Positions 53,844-62,714 of a stretch of DNA of 64,000 bases are shown here, piece after piece. The position numbers were made by a program, and so were the translations under genes. Position 1 is the stretch's first letter. Each line of letters opens with the position of its first letter. This DNA is from Microlunatus kandeliicorticis (GTDB taxonomy: Bacteria; Actinomycetota; Actinomycetes; Propionibacteriales; Propionibacteriaceae), in assembly GCF_014137855.1 (NCBI RefSeq), contig NZ_JACGWT010000004.1:124001-188000 (forward strand), given 5' to 3'. The notes under the pieces are model-generated. The model worked only from the letters and a program-made list of their open reading frames with translations. It had not been told where the DNA came from and did not search any database.

Positions 53844-55253
53844 TCAGTACACCAGGTCGCTGACCACCAGGTTGTGGTCGGAGGCGCGCCGGGTGTCGGT
53901 GACCTTGACGACGTTGTTCCAGGTCGCCGACCCGGTGAACCCGCGGAACATGATCTTGTCCAGCCGGGTGCCGAAGTTGTTGACCCCGGGCTTCACCGTG
54001 GTGGCGAAGTCGTTGAAGGTCGCGTACTGGCCGCGGACGACCTTGCTGGCCGCGTAGCTGTCGGTGTAGCCGGCCGAGACCAGGGCGTCGTGCGAGGCGT
54101 CGCCGGCCCGGTCGTTCTGCCAGGCGTTGTAGTCGCCCGCGATGATCACCGGCAGGTGCTGGGTGTTGAGGCCGTTGATCACGCTCTGCACCTTGGCGAT
54201 CTGGGCGCCGCGGAGCGCGTTGAGCGAGCGCTGGTTGGCCGCCGAGCCGGTGTGCCGGTCGTCCAGGTGCACCGAGACGAACCAGAACTGCTTGCCGGTG
54301 GTCTTGTCCTGGAACTTGGCGTAGCCGGCGAAGCGGGTCATCGTCGAGGGGTCGTTGGACCGGATCGGCAGCCGGATGCTGCAGGAGCTGTTCCAGCCGT
54401 GCCGCGGCTGGGTGTCGGGGCAGTTGCTGAGCAGCCGGATCCGGGTGCTGTCGTAGAGGATCCGCTCCCCCTGGGTGTTGACCTTGGCGTCGGGCGACAC
54501 GTACGGGGTGGTCCGGACCAACCGGTACTTGCCGGCGCCGGTCCGCTTCAGCTGGCTGACCAGGCTCTGGGTCTGCCGCTGGGTGCCGTTGAGCGAGCCG
54601 CTCTTGCCGTCGGCGCGGCCGACGTTGAGCTCCTGCAGCGCGTAGACCTCGGCGTTGTAGTAGCGGAGCTGCTTGGCGACGTCGACCACCCGCGAGGGCC
54701 AGGCGCGGCCGGCGCCGGTGGCGGTGCGGACGTTGAAGGTGCCGATCCGGACGGTCTCGCCGCGGTAGCTCGGGGCCTGGGGGATGCCGGCCTGCAGGTA
54801 GGCCCAGTTGCGGGCCTGGGTTCCGGTGCGGGTGTTGTTGAGCGCGGAGAGCCGGAAGTAGACCTGGTTCCCGCTGCCGAACGGCGCGCCGGCGGCGGCT
54901 AGCTGCGAGGCGGAGAAGGTGAACGAGCGGGCGTTCTTGTCGATCAGGAAGACGTGGCTGTGCCGGCCGGTGTAGGGCATCTGGCTGTTGGTCTTGCTGA
55001 ACGGGTTGAGCCCGGTCTCGAGCCGGTAGCCGGTGGTGTTCTTGCCGCTCTGCGACCAGCGGACGGTGAAGGTGCCCGGCGAGCTCGAGACGATCGAGAC
55101 GTTGGTGATCTTGTCCGGCCAGGCGACGGCCTGCGCCGGGGCCGCGCCGATCAGGCCGGCGGCGACGGTACCGAGGAGAGCGGTGCCACCGACCAGGGCG
55201 AGAGCGGGACGACGGGGGAAAACGGGACGACGAACGGAGCGGAGGGTCGACAC
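53844..55253 (-). CDS. Secreted endonuclease/exonuclease/phosphatase-family protein
   Basis: A 469-residue exported protein. Signal peptide: basic MSTLRSVRRPVFPRRP, hydrophobic core, cleavage probably after APAQA near residue 43. A fibronectin-III-like domain (~45-140) is followed by the metal-dependent EEP fold: IGTFNVRT, ALQELN, VHLDDRH, IIAGDYNAWQND and the terminal RRASDHNLVVSDLVY with the catalytic Asp-His. It may be an extracellular nuclease or phosphodiesterase. GTG 55253 was chosen for its AGGAG ribosome site 9 nt upstream and because it starts the signal peptide; the frame stays open further upstream. Confidence 0.85.
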   Translation of the reverse strand: MSTLRSVRRPVFPRRPALALVGGTALLGTVAAGLIGAAPAQAVAWPDKITNVSIVSSSPGTFTVRWSQSGKNTTGYRLETGLNPFSKTNSQMPYTGRHSHVFLIDKNARSFTFSASQLAAAGAPFGSGNQVYFRLSALNNTRTGTQARNWAYLQAGIPQAPSYRGETVRIGTFNVRTATGAGRAWPSRVVDVAKQLRYYNAEVYALQELNVGRADGKSGSLNGTQRQTQSLVSQLKRTGAGKYRLVRTTPYVSPDAKVNTQGERILYDSTRIRLLSNCPDTQPRHGWNSSCSIRLPIRSNDPSTMTRFAGYAKFQDKTTGKQFWFVSVHLDDRHTGSAANQRSLNALRGAQIAKVQSVINGLNTQHLPVIIAGDYNAWQNDRAGDASHDALVSAGYTDSYAASKVVRGQYATFNDFATTVKPGVNNFGTRLDKIMFRGFTGSATWNNVVKVTDTRRASDHNLVVSDLVY

Positions 55254-55357
55254 GGAAGGGACTCCTGAAGTGGAAGGCTGTTGGGTGGCGCGCTCCCTCG
55301 ACGCGCCTTGCGGACACTTCCCCGGTGATTCCAACCCCGGAATCGATCCCCAGAAAC

Positions 55358-55417
55358 AAAAAAGATCTTCCAGAACAGGGGCCCCCACTGCTACCCACGG
55401 CCCCCGCCGGAAAATCT
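55358..55417 (-). terminator. Intrinsic terminator with T-tract after the P-loop ATPase gene
   Basis: On the minus strand, AGATTTTCC (55417-55409) pairs with GGAAGATCT (55371-55363) with one G-T pair, enclosing a second stem GGGGCC/GGCCCC, and ends in a run of T (55363-55358). It starts 50 nt after the ATPase stop. One of the few sites in this GC-rich window with a real T-tract. Confidence 0.8.
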
Positions 55418-55466
55418 GGTGCTGAAGGTACCCAGGCGTTCCCAGCCGGGGCAACCCGGGTGTCCG

Positions 55467-56081
55467 TCAGGTGAGACGGTCCCGGCGAGCAGCCTCCGCG
55501 ACGGCGTCCCGGACGACGGCCAGCACCGCGGCATAGGTGCCGTCCACGTCGCCCTCGACGCTCGGCACGCGGTGCGCGGCCGGGCGGTCGGCCAGCATCG
55601 CCACCAGCCGGTCGTACATCGCGTCGAGCTCGTCCAGTCCACCGGCGGCGTCGAGCGCGGCCGCCGCCTCGACGTGGTCACGGGTCTCCGCCCGAGCGGT
55701 CCGATCGACGAACCGGCGACGTGCCGCCTCGCGGGTGTCGAGCAGCACGATCTCCACGAACGGCGCCCCGACCTCGGCGGCCAGCCGCTCGAGCCGGACC
55801 AGGAAGTCGGGCCGGGCCAGCAGCTGCGGCACGACCACGTCGTGCCCGGCGCGGAGGTGCGTCCGCGCAGCGACCAGCGCCAGCTCGCGGGCGGCCAGCC
55901 CGGCCTCGGTCGGGTGCCGGCGCCAGTCGCCGAGCATCGCCCGCACCCGGTCGATGTCGAGAGCCAGGGTCAGCGGGTGGTCGGCCGCGTACCGGGTGGC
56001 CAGCGTGGACTTGCCGCACCCGGGTGGCCCGTTGAGCAGCACCAGCACCGGGTGGGCGCGGGGGGCGTCGGCGGGCGGCAC
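55467..56081 (-). CDS. P-loop kinase-like ATPase
   Basis: A 204-residue AAA/kinase-like protein. Walker A LLNGPPGCGKSTLATRYAADHP at residues 15-36, then LALDIDRVRAMLGDW as in small-molecule and tRNA-modifying P-loop kinases, and a lid with LLDTREAARRRFVDRT. It most likely phosphorylates a small molecule; the substrate is unknown. GTG start, TAGGGT (56088-56093) 6 nt upstream. Confidence 0.75.
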   Translation of the reverse strand: MPPADAPRAHPVLVLLNGPPGCGKSTLATRYAADHPLTLALDIDRVRAMLGDWRRHPTEAGLAARELALVAARTHLRAGHDVVVPQLLARPDFLVRLERLAAEVGAPFVEIVLLDTREAARRRFVDRTARAETRDHVEAAAALDAAGGLDELDAMYDRLVAMLADRPAAHRVPSVEGDVDGTYAAVLAVVRDAVAEAARRDRLT

Positions 56082-56087
56082 CCGGTC

Positions 56088-56093
56088 ACCCTA
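56088..56093 (-). promoter_or_regulatory. TANNNT -10 box of the P-loop ATPase gene
   Basis: TAGGGT on the minus strand, 6 nt before the GTG. Confidence 0.4.
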
Positions 56094-56114
56094 GGCGCGC
56101 CGGACGCCCGGGGG

Positions 56115-56564
56115 TCAGCGTCCCCAGATGTCGGTGAACACCGGGACGAACGGCAGGTGCCGCAGCGCGATGCCGGCCTGGTCCGGGGTCAGCCCGCCCT
56201 TGGCGCAGTTGCACCGCTCGCAGGCGGCCACCACGTTGAGCCAGTCGGTGCTGCCGCCCTGACAGCGCGGGATGACGTGGTCGACGGTGGTGGCCGGCTT
56301 CTCGCAGTAGGCGCAGCGGTGGCGGTCGCGCCGCATCACCCCCTGCTTGGAGTACGGCACCCGGCCCTTCCGCTCCCAGCGCCACCGGGCGTAGACGTAG
56401 TGCAGCAGCATCACCGCGCGCGGTCGCGGGTAGGGCCCGTACATCTCGCCGGGCACCGACTCGTGGACCTGGGCGACCTGCCGGTAGAGCATCTTGATGG
56501 CGTGCTTGAGGGTGACGGTGCCGAGCAGCTCACCGTCGAGGTTGTAGATGATGACCTGGCTCAT
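56115..56564 (-). CDS. HNH endonuclease
   Basis: A 149-residue HNH nuclease. RDRHRCAYCEKPATTVDHVIPRCQGGSTDWLNVVAACERCNCAKG (residues ~81-125) contains two CxxC zinc pairs, the catalytic D-H and the Asn of the ββα-metal fold. The N-terminal ~75 residues (IIYNLDGELLGTVTLKHAIKMLY) are typical of a chromosomal actinobacterial HNH family without a known role, not of restriction or phage packaging enzymes. ATG 56564 has the window's strongest ribosome site, GGAGGAGGTG. Confidence 0.88.
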   Translation of the reverse strand: MSQVIIYNLDGELLGTVTLKHAIKMLYRQVAQVHESVPGEMYGPYPRPRAVMLLHYVYARWRWERKGRVPYSKQGVMRRDRHRCAYCEKPATTVDHVIPRCQGGSTDWLNVVAACERCNCAKGGLTPDQAGIALRHLPFVPVFTDIWGR

Positions 56565-56794
56565 CGGGCACCTCCTCCCGCCGCGCGCCCGGGATCGCAC
56601 CGGTCGGCTGGTCCCATTCAACCGCCCCGGCCAAGCGTTGCGGGGCAGATCAGGTGCGTGGCGTGGGTCACACCGCGTCGCCGGGTCCGAGGGTAGGTGG
56701 CCCACGCTGACGCCGTCCACCGGGATCCGCCGCCGTGCGGCCGAGCCCGGCCCCGACCTCCCGGCCCGCGACCGGGCACTCAGGTCGCGTTGTC

Positions 56795-56800
56795 TAGCGT
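56795..56800 (+). promoter_or_regulatory. TANNNT -10 box of the SGNH hydrolase gene
   Basis: TAGCGT, 6 nt before the GTG at 56807. Confidence 0.4.
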
Positions 56801-56806
56801 GGCCGG

Positions 56807-57409
56807 GTGACGATCTCAGGCACCGTGGTGTTCACCGGCGACAGCATCACCGACGCGGGCCGGAGCGCCGATCCGAGCGGACTCGGCGAGGGCTACGTCG
56901 CGTTGCTCGCCGCCGACCCGGCCCTGGCCGGGGCCACGGTGGTCAACACCGGGATCGGCGGCAACCGGCTCCCGGACCTGCTGGCCCGGCTCGACCGCGA
57001 CGTCGCCGCGCACCGGCCGGAGCTGGTCTCGGTGATGATCGGGATCAACGACACCTGGCGGCGCTACGACTCCGACGACCCGACGACGACCGCCGACTTC
57101 CACGACGGGTACGCCCGGCTGCTCGAGCAGCTCGACCTGATCACCGCGCGGGTGGTGCTGATGGAGCCGTTCCTGCTGCCGGTGACCGCCGACCAGGCCA
57201 CCTGGCGCGAGGACCTCGACCCCAAGATCGCGGTGGTCCGCGACCTGGCCGCCGACCACGGCGCGCTGCTGATCCGCACCGACGAGCTGCTCAACGCCCG
57301 CGCCCACGAGGAGGGCACGGCCACGCTGGCCGCCGACGGCGTCCACCCGACGCCGCGCGGGCACCGGGCGCTGGCCGAGATCTGGCGGTCGGCGGTCGCC
57401 GACCTCTGA
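56807..57409 (+). CDS. SGNH/GDSL-family hydrolase
   Basis: A 200-residue esterase-fold protein. Block I FTGDSITDAG (Ser12 as nucleophile), block II GIGGNRLPDLL, block III MIGINDTWRR and block V DGVHPTPRGH with the catalytic Asp and His are all intact. No signal peptide. It should deacylate a sugar or lipid ester in the cytoplasm; relatives act on acetylated oligosaccharides. GTG start; leaderless-type box upstream. Confidence 0.9.
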   Translation: MTISGTVVFTGDSITDAGRSADPSGLGEGYVALLAADPALAGATVVNTGIGGNRLPDLLARLDRDVAAHRPELVSVMIGINDTWRRYDSDDPTTTADFHDGYARLLEQLDLITARVVLMEPFLLPVTADQATWREDLDPKIAVVRDLAADHGALLIRTDELLNARAHEEGTATLAADGVHPTPRGHRALAEIWRSAVADL

Positions 57410-57453
57410 GCCGCTGCCGCGAGCGGAGCCCGTGCCGCGCGCCTGGGCTCCGG

Positions 57454-58749
57454 TCAGCCGCGGGCGAGCCGGGCCGAGACGGCCTGGTCGACGGCGGCGA
57501 CGAAGGCGGCCAGCTCGGCGTCCGTGGTGATGAACGGCGGGCTGAGCTGCAGCGTGTTGCCGCGCAGCGGCCGGCTGACGAACCCGAGCTCGATCAGGTC
57601 GTCGGCCACGTCGGTGGCCGCGATCTCGTCGACCAGCGCCACCCCGCCGAGGAAACCGGCCACCCGCACCTCGGCGACCCCGGGCTGGCGCGCGGCCAGC
57701 GCGTCCAGCTCGGTGCGCAGCCGGCCCTCGAGCTCGGCGACCCGCGGCACCAGCCGCTCGGCCTCGAGCAGGTCGAGGTGGGCCAGCGCGACGGCGCACG
57801 CCGTCGCGTGCCCGGCGTAGGTGGCCCCGTGCCGGAACACCGGGGTGTCCGGGCTGTCGCGGTAGAACGCCTCCCAGACCCGCGGGGCGACCAGCACCCC
57901 GCCGAGCGGCGCGTACCCCGAGGTCACGCCCTTGGCGAAGGTGATCAGGTCGGGGTCCAGGCCGTAGCGCTGCGCGGCGAACATCTGCCCGGTGCGCCCG
58001 AACCCGGTGATCACCTCGTCGAGCACGAAGAGGATGTCGTGCTGGCGACAGAGCTCCTGCAGCTCGGTCAGGTAGCCGTCGTGGGGCGGGTTGACCCCGC
58101 CCGTCCCCTGGATCGGCTCGGTGACGATCGCGGCGATCCGCTCGGCGCCGTGCTCGGCGATCACCTTGGCCACCTGGTCGGCGTCGTGCAGCGGCACCCG
58201 TGCGGTCTCCGGCACCAGCGAGTCGGTGCCGTACCCCTCGCGGTTCATGTCGAGCCCCGCGATGCTGGTGCCGTAGGCGTGCAGCCCGTGGTAGGAGAAC
58301 TCGCGGCTGAGGATGATCGTCTTGTCCGGTCGGCCGGCCAGCTGCCAGTGCCGGCGGGCCAGCTTGCAGGCCACGTCGATGGCGTCCGAGCCGCCCGAGT
58401 TCAAGATCACCTTCGGCCGGGCGATCGGGGCGATCGCCGCCAGCCGCTCCCCCAGTGCCAGAGCCTGGTCGTTCACGAACCGGGCGAAGATGTGGTAGGT
58501 CTCGAGCGTCAGCATCTGCCGGCGGGCGGCCTCGGCCAGCACCGGGTGCGCGTGCCCGACGTTGGCGTGCCAGAGCCCGGCGGTGCCGTCGAACAGCCGG
58601 CGTCCGTCCGTGGTCATCACGTAGCTGCCCTCGCCGCGTGCGATCACCACCTGGCGGCCGAGCACGGTGGGCAGGTGGGCCTGGGCCGGCCACAACGCGG
58701 GACCGTCCAACAGCGGTGCCGCTGCGGCGACCGGCTCGGTGAGCGTCAT
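57454..58749 (-). CDS. Class III PLP aminotransferase (omega-transaminase)
   Basis: A 431-residue fold-type I aminotransferase. YVMTTDGRRLFDGTAGLWHANVGH opens the family; NSGGSDAIDVACKLAR binds the cofactor phosphate; FVLDEVITGFGRTGQMFA has the PLP-ring Asp; K273 in TFAKGVTSGYAPLGG forms the Schiff base. The pattern is that of beta-alanine/putrescine:pyruvate transaminases; amino donor unknown. ATG 58749 has AAGGAG 8 nt upstream. It is divergent from the TusA-like gene. Confidence 0.9.
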   Translation of the reverse strand: MTLTEPVAAAAPLLDGPALWPAQAHLPTVLGRQVVIARGEGSYVMTTDGRRLFDGTAGLWHANVGHAHPVLAEAARRQMLTLETYHIFARFVNDQALALGERLAAIAPIARPKVILNSGGSDAIDVACKLARRHWQLAGRPDKTIILSREFSYHGLHAYGTSIAGLDMNREGYGTDSLVPETARVPLHDADQVAKVIAEHGAERIAAIVTEPIQGTGGVNPPHDGYLTELQELCRQHDILFVLDEVITGFGRTGQMFAAQRYGLDPDLITFAKGVTSGYAPLGGVLVAPRVWEAFYRDSPDTPVFRHGATYAGHATACAVALAHLDLLEAERLVPRVAELEGRLRTELDALAARQPGVAEVRVAGFLGGVALVDEIAATDVADDLIELGFVSRPLRGNTLQLSPPFITTDAELAAFVAAVDQAVSARLARG

Positions 58750-58812
58750 GATGGGAACTCCTTCGCAGCCGTGCGACCTGTCCGCACTCACCGTAGGGGA
58801 CGCCGACCACCG

Positions 58813-59265
58813 ATGCCTGAGCCCGTCGACCGGCGTACCGCCGCACCCCGGTCCGGCGGCGGTGCCGGCCGGGACGGGGAGCCTGGGCGGCTCGAGTCGC
58901 TCGGCGCCGACGGCTGGTTGCTCCGCGGCGGCGACCTCGGCTGCGCCCGGCTGCTGATCCTGCTGGCCCGCGCGGTGGCCGACCTGCCGGACGGCACCCG
59001 GGTGGTGCTCGAGACCACCGACCCGGTCGCCCCGATCGACCTGCCCGCCTGGTGCCGGCTGACCGGTCACCGCTACCTCGGCCGGGTGCCGCCGTCGGAC
59101 GTCCCGGATGAGGGCCCGCGCGCCGATCAACCGAGCGCCCCGCGCGCCGATCAACCGAGCGCCCCGCGCGCCGATCAACCGAGCGCCCCGCGCTACGCCG
59201 TCGAGACCAGCGCGAGCGCCCGCGGGACCGACCCGCGCGCGCCCTGGCGCCCGCTGGCTCCCTGA
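58813..59265 (+). CDS. TusA-like sulfur-carrier family protein with repetitive tail
   Basis: A 150-residue protein. Residues ~26-97 follow the TusA/SirA two-layer fold: LESLGADGWLLRGGDLGCARLLILLARAVADLP, VVLETTDPVAPIDLPAWCRLTGHRYLG. TusA relays sulfur as a persulfide on the Cys of a CPxP motif; here Cys44 is kept but followed by Ala-Arg. The C-terminus contains three exact copies of RADQPSAP from a 24-bp tandem repeat. Role uncertain: a sulfur carrier or a family member with another function. ATG with AGGGGA ~14 nt upstream. Confidence 0.65.
   Translation: MPEPVDRRTAAPRSGGGAGRDGEPGRLESLGADGWLLRGGDLGCARLLILLARAVADLPDGTRVVLETTDPVAPIDLPAWCRLTGHRYLGRVPPSDVPDEGPRADQPSAPRADQPSAPRADQPSAPRYAVETSASARGTDPRAPWRPLAP
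59117..59188 (+). repeat. 24-bp tandem repeat, three exact copies, inside the TusA-like gene
   Basis: Copies at 59117-59140, 59141-59164 and 59165-59188 keep the frame and encode RADQPSAP three times in a disordered tail. Likely to vary in copy number. Confidence 0.9.
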
Positions 59266-59592
59266 CCCCGGCCCGCTCCCCCGTCTCTGCGGACGCAGGG
59301 TGCGACCCGGCTCGGGGCGGTCGGGGGTCCCGCCGACCGGGCGCCGACCGGCATGGGCCAGGATGGAGGCACAGCCCGCCGAGCCCGTCGCGGACACCTG
59401 AAGACCGACCGAGCGTTCCTGCTCGGTCCGGGTCCGGGCCGCGGACACCACGGCGCCGGAGCTCCCACCACCCGACCCCGTCGCGCCGACCCGGCTGCGA
59501 CGTCCCCGGGCGCACCGGCCACCCCGGCGCCCCGCTCCCGGTCGTGGTGGCGGTGCTCCCGCCCGTCCGCCGGACGGACCGGAGAGGACACC
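59266..59592. other. 327-nt gap before the alcohol dehydrogenase gene
   Basis: No gene with a start signal was seen. The main structure is a hairpin, GACCGAGC (59407-59414) with GCTCGGTC (59421-59428), 8 bp and a 6-nt loop. The dehydrogenase promoter is presumably here but no box could be assigned. Confidence 0.5.
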
Positions 59593-60780
59593 GTGAAAGC
59601 ACTCACCTGGCAGGGCAAGGAGAAGGTCAGCGTCGAGGAGGTCCCCGACCCGACCATCCAGGAGCCCACCGACGCGATCATCCGCGTCACCTCGACCGCC
59701 ATCTGCGGCTCGGACCTGCACCTCTACTCGGTGCTGGGGCCGTTCCTCGACAAGGGCGACGTCCTCGGCCACGAGACGATGGGCGTGGTCGAGGCCGTGG
59801 GCAGCGAGGCCGGCCGGCTCAAGGTCGGCGACCGCGTCGTCGTCCCGTTCAACATCTCCTGCGGGCACTGCTGGATGTGCAGCCGCGGGCTCTTCGCGCA
59901 GTGCGAGACCACCCAGGTCCGCGAGCAGGGCAGCGGCGCCGCGCTCTTCGGCTACACCGAGCTCTACGGCTCGGTCCCCGGCGGTCAGGCCGAGTACCTG
60001 CGGGTGCCGCAGGCCCAGTTCGGGCCGATCGTGGTGCCCGAGGACGTCCCCGACGAGCGCGTCCTCTACCTGTCCGACATCCTGCCGACCGCCTGGCAGG
60101 GCGTCGCCTGGGCGGGGCTCGACCCGGCCGGCGGCGACACCGTCGCGGTGCTCGGTCTCGGTCCGGTCGGCCAGTTCGCCACCCGGATCGCGCGGCACCA
60201 GGGCCACCGGGTGATCGGCGTCGACCTCGTCCCCGAGCGCCTGGCGCTGGCCCAGCAGCACGGGATCGAGACCCTCGACCTCACCACCACCGACAACCCG
60301 GCCGAGGCCCTGCTCGAGCTGACCGGCGGCCGCGGACCGGACGGGATCGTCGAGGCGGTCGGGATGGAGGCGCACGGCTCCCCGCTCAAGGCGGCGGCCA
60401 TCGGCGCGGTCGGGCTGCTGCCCGACGCCGTCGCCGCCCCGCTGACCAAGGCCGCCGGGATCGACCGGACGGCCGCGCTCGACACCGCGATGCGGGCGGT
60501 CCGCCGCGGCGGCACGGTGTCGATCAGCGGGGTGTACGGCGGCCAGGCCGACCCGCTGCCGATGATGACCATGTTCGACCGCGGGCTGACCATCCGGATG
60601 GGCCAGTGCCACGTCAAGCGCTGGATCGACGACATCTGGCCGGTGCTGATGGCCGACGGCGACCCGCTCGGTGCTGAGACGCTGGCCACCCACCGGCCGC
60701 CGCTCGCCGAGGCCGCGGAGGCCTATAAGACCTTCCAGGCCAAGCAGGACGGCTGCATCAAGGTGGTCCTCAAGCCGTGA
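59593..60780 (+). CDS. Zinc-dependent alcohol dehydrogenase (formaldehyde-dehydrogenase-like)
   Basis: A 395-residue medium-chain dehydrogenase. Catalytic zinc: C38 (AICGSDLH) and H in VLGHETMGVV; structural zinc: SCGHCWMCSRGLFAQC; nucleotide fold VLGLGPVGQFATRIA with GVDLVPERL suggesting NAD. This is the branch named glutathione-independent formaldehyde dehydrogenase, often stress-linked in actinobacteria. GTG with GGAGAGGA 4-6 nt upstream. Overlaps the next SDR by 4 bp. Confidence 0.9.
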   Translation: MKALTWQGKEKVSVEEVPDPTIQEPTDAIIRVTSTAICGSDLHLYSVLGPFLDKGDVLGHETMGVVEAVGSEAGRLKVGDRVVVPFNISCGHCWMCSRGLFAQCETTQVREQGSGAALFGYTELYGSVPGGQAEYLRVPQAQFGPIVVPEDVPDERVLYLSDILPTAWQGVAWAGLDPAGGDTVAVLGLGPVGQFATRIARHQGHRVIGVDLVPERLALAQQHGIETLDLTTTDNPAEALLELTGGRGPDGIVEAVGMEAHGSPLKAAAIGAVGLLPDAVAAPLTKAAGIDRTAALDTAMRAVRRGGTVSISGVYGGQADPLPMMTMFDRGLTIRMGQCHVKRWIDDIWPVLMADGDPLGAETLATHRPPLAEAAEAYKTFQAKQDGCIKVVLKP

Positions 60781-61748
60781 GCGCCGACCGTGCCGACACA
60801 CCGCGCCCGCCGGTGGCGCTGCTGGTCGGCGGGTCGCGCGGGCTCGGTCTGGCCATGGCCCGCGACCTCGCCGGTCAGGGCTGGGCGCTCGCGCTCGCGG
60901 CCCGCGACCCGGAGCAGCTGCGGGCGGCGGCAGACGACCTGGTCGGCCGGCGTCCGTCGGTCCGGATCGAGACCTTCCCGCTCGACGTCGCCGACGCCGA
61001 GGCGGTGGCCGCGGCGGTCGCCGCGACCGAGGAGCGGCTCGGTCCGGTCGCACTGGCGATCTGCGTCGCCGGCGTGATCCAGGTCGGGCCGCTCGAGGCC
61101 CTCGGCCGCGAGCACTTCCGCGAGGCCGTCGACACCATGCTCTGGGGGCCGGTCAACACCGCCGCCGCAGTGCTGCCGGGGATGCGCGCACGCGGACACG
61201 GCCGGATCGGGGTGATCACCTCGGTCGGGGGGCTGGTGGCCGCCCCGCACCTGCTCCCCTACTCGACGGCCAAGTTCGGCGCGGTCGGGTTCGCCCGCGG
61301 GCTGCGGACCGAGCTGACCGGCACCGGCGTCACCGTGACCACGGTGGTGCCCGGGCTGATGCGGACCGGCTCGCACCGGCACGCCGAGTTCGTCGGCGCC
61401 CAGGGCGAGGAGTTCGCCTGGTTCGCCCCGGCGGCGTCGGTCCCCGGGCTGTCGATGGACGCCGGCCGGGCCGCCCGGCGGATCGTCCGCGCCGTCCGAC
61501 AGGGCCGGGCCGAGCTGTGGCTGACCCCGCTCACCCAGCTCGCCGGCCGGGTGGCCGGGCTGTCGCCGCGGCTCACCGCCGCCGTCCTCGCGCTCACCGT
61601 CCGGCTGCTCCCGGACGCCTCCGGCGGACACAGCGACACCGTCGAGGGGCACGAGGCCCGGCGCCGGATGCCGTCGCGCACCCGGGCCCTGGTCGACCGG
61701 CTGACCACGCTGGGCGACCGCGCTTCGGACCGGATGCTCCAGCGCTGA
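60777..61748 (+). CDS. Short-chain dehydrogenase with C-terminal extension
   Basis: A 323-residue SDR. VGGSRGLGLAMARDLAGQG binds the cofactor, TSVGGLVAAPHLLPYSTAKFG holds Ser and YxxxK. Residues ~240-323 are an additional hydrophobic/basic tail (LAGRVAGLSPRLTAAVLALTVRLLP), suggesting membrane association as in many lipid-acting SDRs. GTG overlaps the dehydrogenase stop by 4 bp; both likely work in one stress or detoxification pathway. Confidence 0.85.
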   Translation: MSADRADTPRPPVALLVGGSRGLGLAMARDLAGQGWALALAARDPEQLRAAADDLVGRRPSVRIETFPLDVADAEAVAAAVAATEERLGPVALAICVAGVIQVGPLEALGREHFREAVDTMLWGPVNTAAAVLPGMRARGHGRIGVITSVGGLVAAPHLLPYSTAKFGAVGFARGLRTELTGTGVTVTTVVPGLMRTGSHRHAEFVGAQGEEFAWFAPAASVPGLSMDAGRAARRIVRAVRQGRAELWLTPLTQLAGRVAGLSPRLTAAVLALTVRLLPDASGGHSDTVEGHEARRRMPSRTRALVDRLTTLGDRASDRMLQR

Positions 61749-61808
61749 CCGGGCCCACCGTCCCGGGCACGTCTCCAGAAACCCACACCCACAGGGAGAA
61801 CGACGATC

Positions 61809-62702
61809 ATGACCGACCAGTACACCTTCACCAACCCGGTCGACCAGTACCACACCGGCGGCTTCGACGAGCAGTACCAGGAGGGCGCCGGGCTGGCCCG
61901 TGAGCTCGACCCCAAGCCCGACCACGGCGAGCAGACCTACCGCGGCACCGACCGGCTGGCCGGCCGGAAGGCGCTGGTGACCGGGGCCGACTCCGGCATC
62001 GGCCGGGCGGCGGCGATCGCCTTCGCCCGCGAGGGCGCCGACGTGGTGCTGTCCTACCTGCCCAGCGAGCAGGCGGACGCCGAGGAGGTCGCCGGGCTGG
62101 TCCGCGACGCCGGCCGCAAGGCCGTCCTCGCGCCCGGGGACATCGCCGACGAGCAGACCGCCCGCGGGCTGGTCCGGACCGCGCTCGACGAGCTCGGCGG
62201 GCTGGACCTGATCGCCAACGTCGCGGGCAAGCAGCAGACCCAGGAGTCGTTGGCCGACATCACCAGCGAGCAGTTCGACGAGACCTTCAAGACCAACGTC
62301 TACGCGCTGTTCTGGATCGTCCAGGAGGCCCTCCCGCACCTGCCCGCGGGGTCGTCGATCATCAACACCTCCTCGATCCAGGCCTACAGCCCCTCGCCGA
62401 CGCTGGTCGACTACGCCACCACCAAGATGGCGATCAACACCTTCAGCAAGGCCCTGGCGCAGCAGGTCGCCCCGCAGGGCATCCGGGTCAACGTGGTCGC
62501 GCCCGGCCCGTTCTGGACGCCGTTGCAGACCGCGGGCGGTCAGCCCACCGAGGCGCTGCCCGAGTTCGGCCAGCAGACCCCGATCGGTCGCGCCGGTCAG
62601 CCCGCCGAGATCGCCCCGGCCTACGTCTACCTGGCCTCGGCCGAGTCGGGCTACGTCACCGGCGAGACGCTCAACGTCAACGGCGGCATGCCGACCCCCT
62701 GA
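61809..62702 (+). CDS. General-stress-type SDR oxidoreductase
   Basis: A 297-residue SDR with an N-terminal ~50-residue extension ([22 protein letters not shown]) typical of the YhdF/YghA group, many of which are general-stress proteins. [45 protein letters not shown] and [13 protein letters not shown] are diagnostic. Substrate unknown. ATG preceded by AGGGAGAA. Probably the last gene of the 59593-62702 operon (60-nt gap). Confidence 0.88.
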   Translation: MTDQYTFTNPVDQYHTGGFDEQYQEGAGLARELDPKPDHGEQTYRGTDRLAGRKALVTGADSGIGRAAAIAFAREGADVVLSYLPSEQADAEEVAGLVRDAGRKAVLAPGDIADEQTARGLVRTALDELGGLDLIANVAGKQQTQESLADITSEQFDETFKTNVYALFWIVQEALPHLPAGSSIINTSSIQAYSPSPTLVDYATTKMAINTFSKALAQQVAPQGIRVNVVAPGPFWTPLQTAGGQPTEALPEFGQQTPIGRAGQPAEIAPAYVYLASAESGYVTGETLNVNGGMPTP

Positions 62703-62714
62703 GCGCACTCCGCA

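Noticed and set aside
55254-55345. Riboswitch-like leader before the secreted nuclease gene
   Set aside because: Two small hairpins (GATTCC/GGAATC and GGCGCG/CGCGCC) are present, but no conserved aptamer core, such as that of the cyclic di-AMP class, could be matched.
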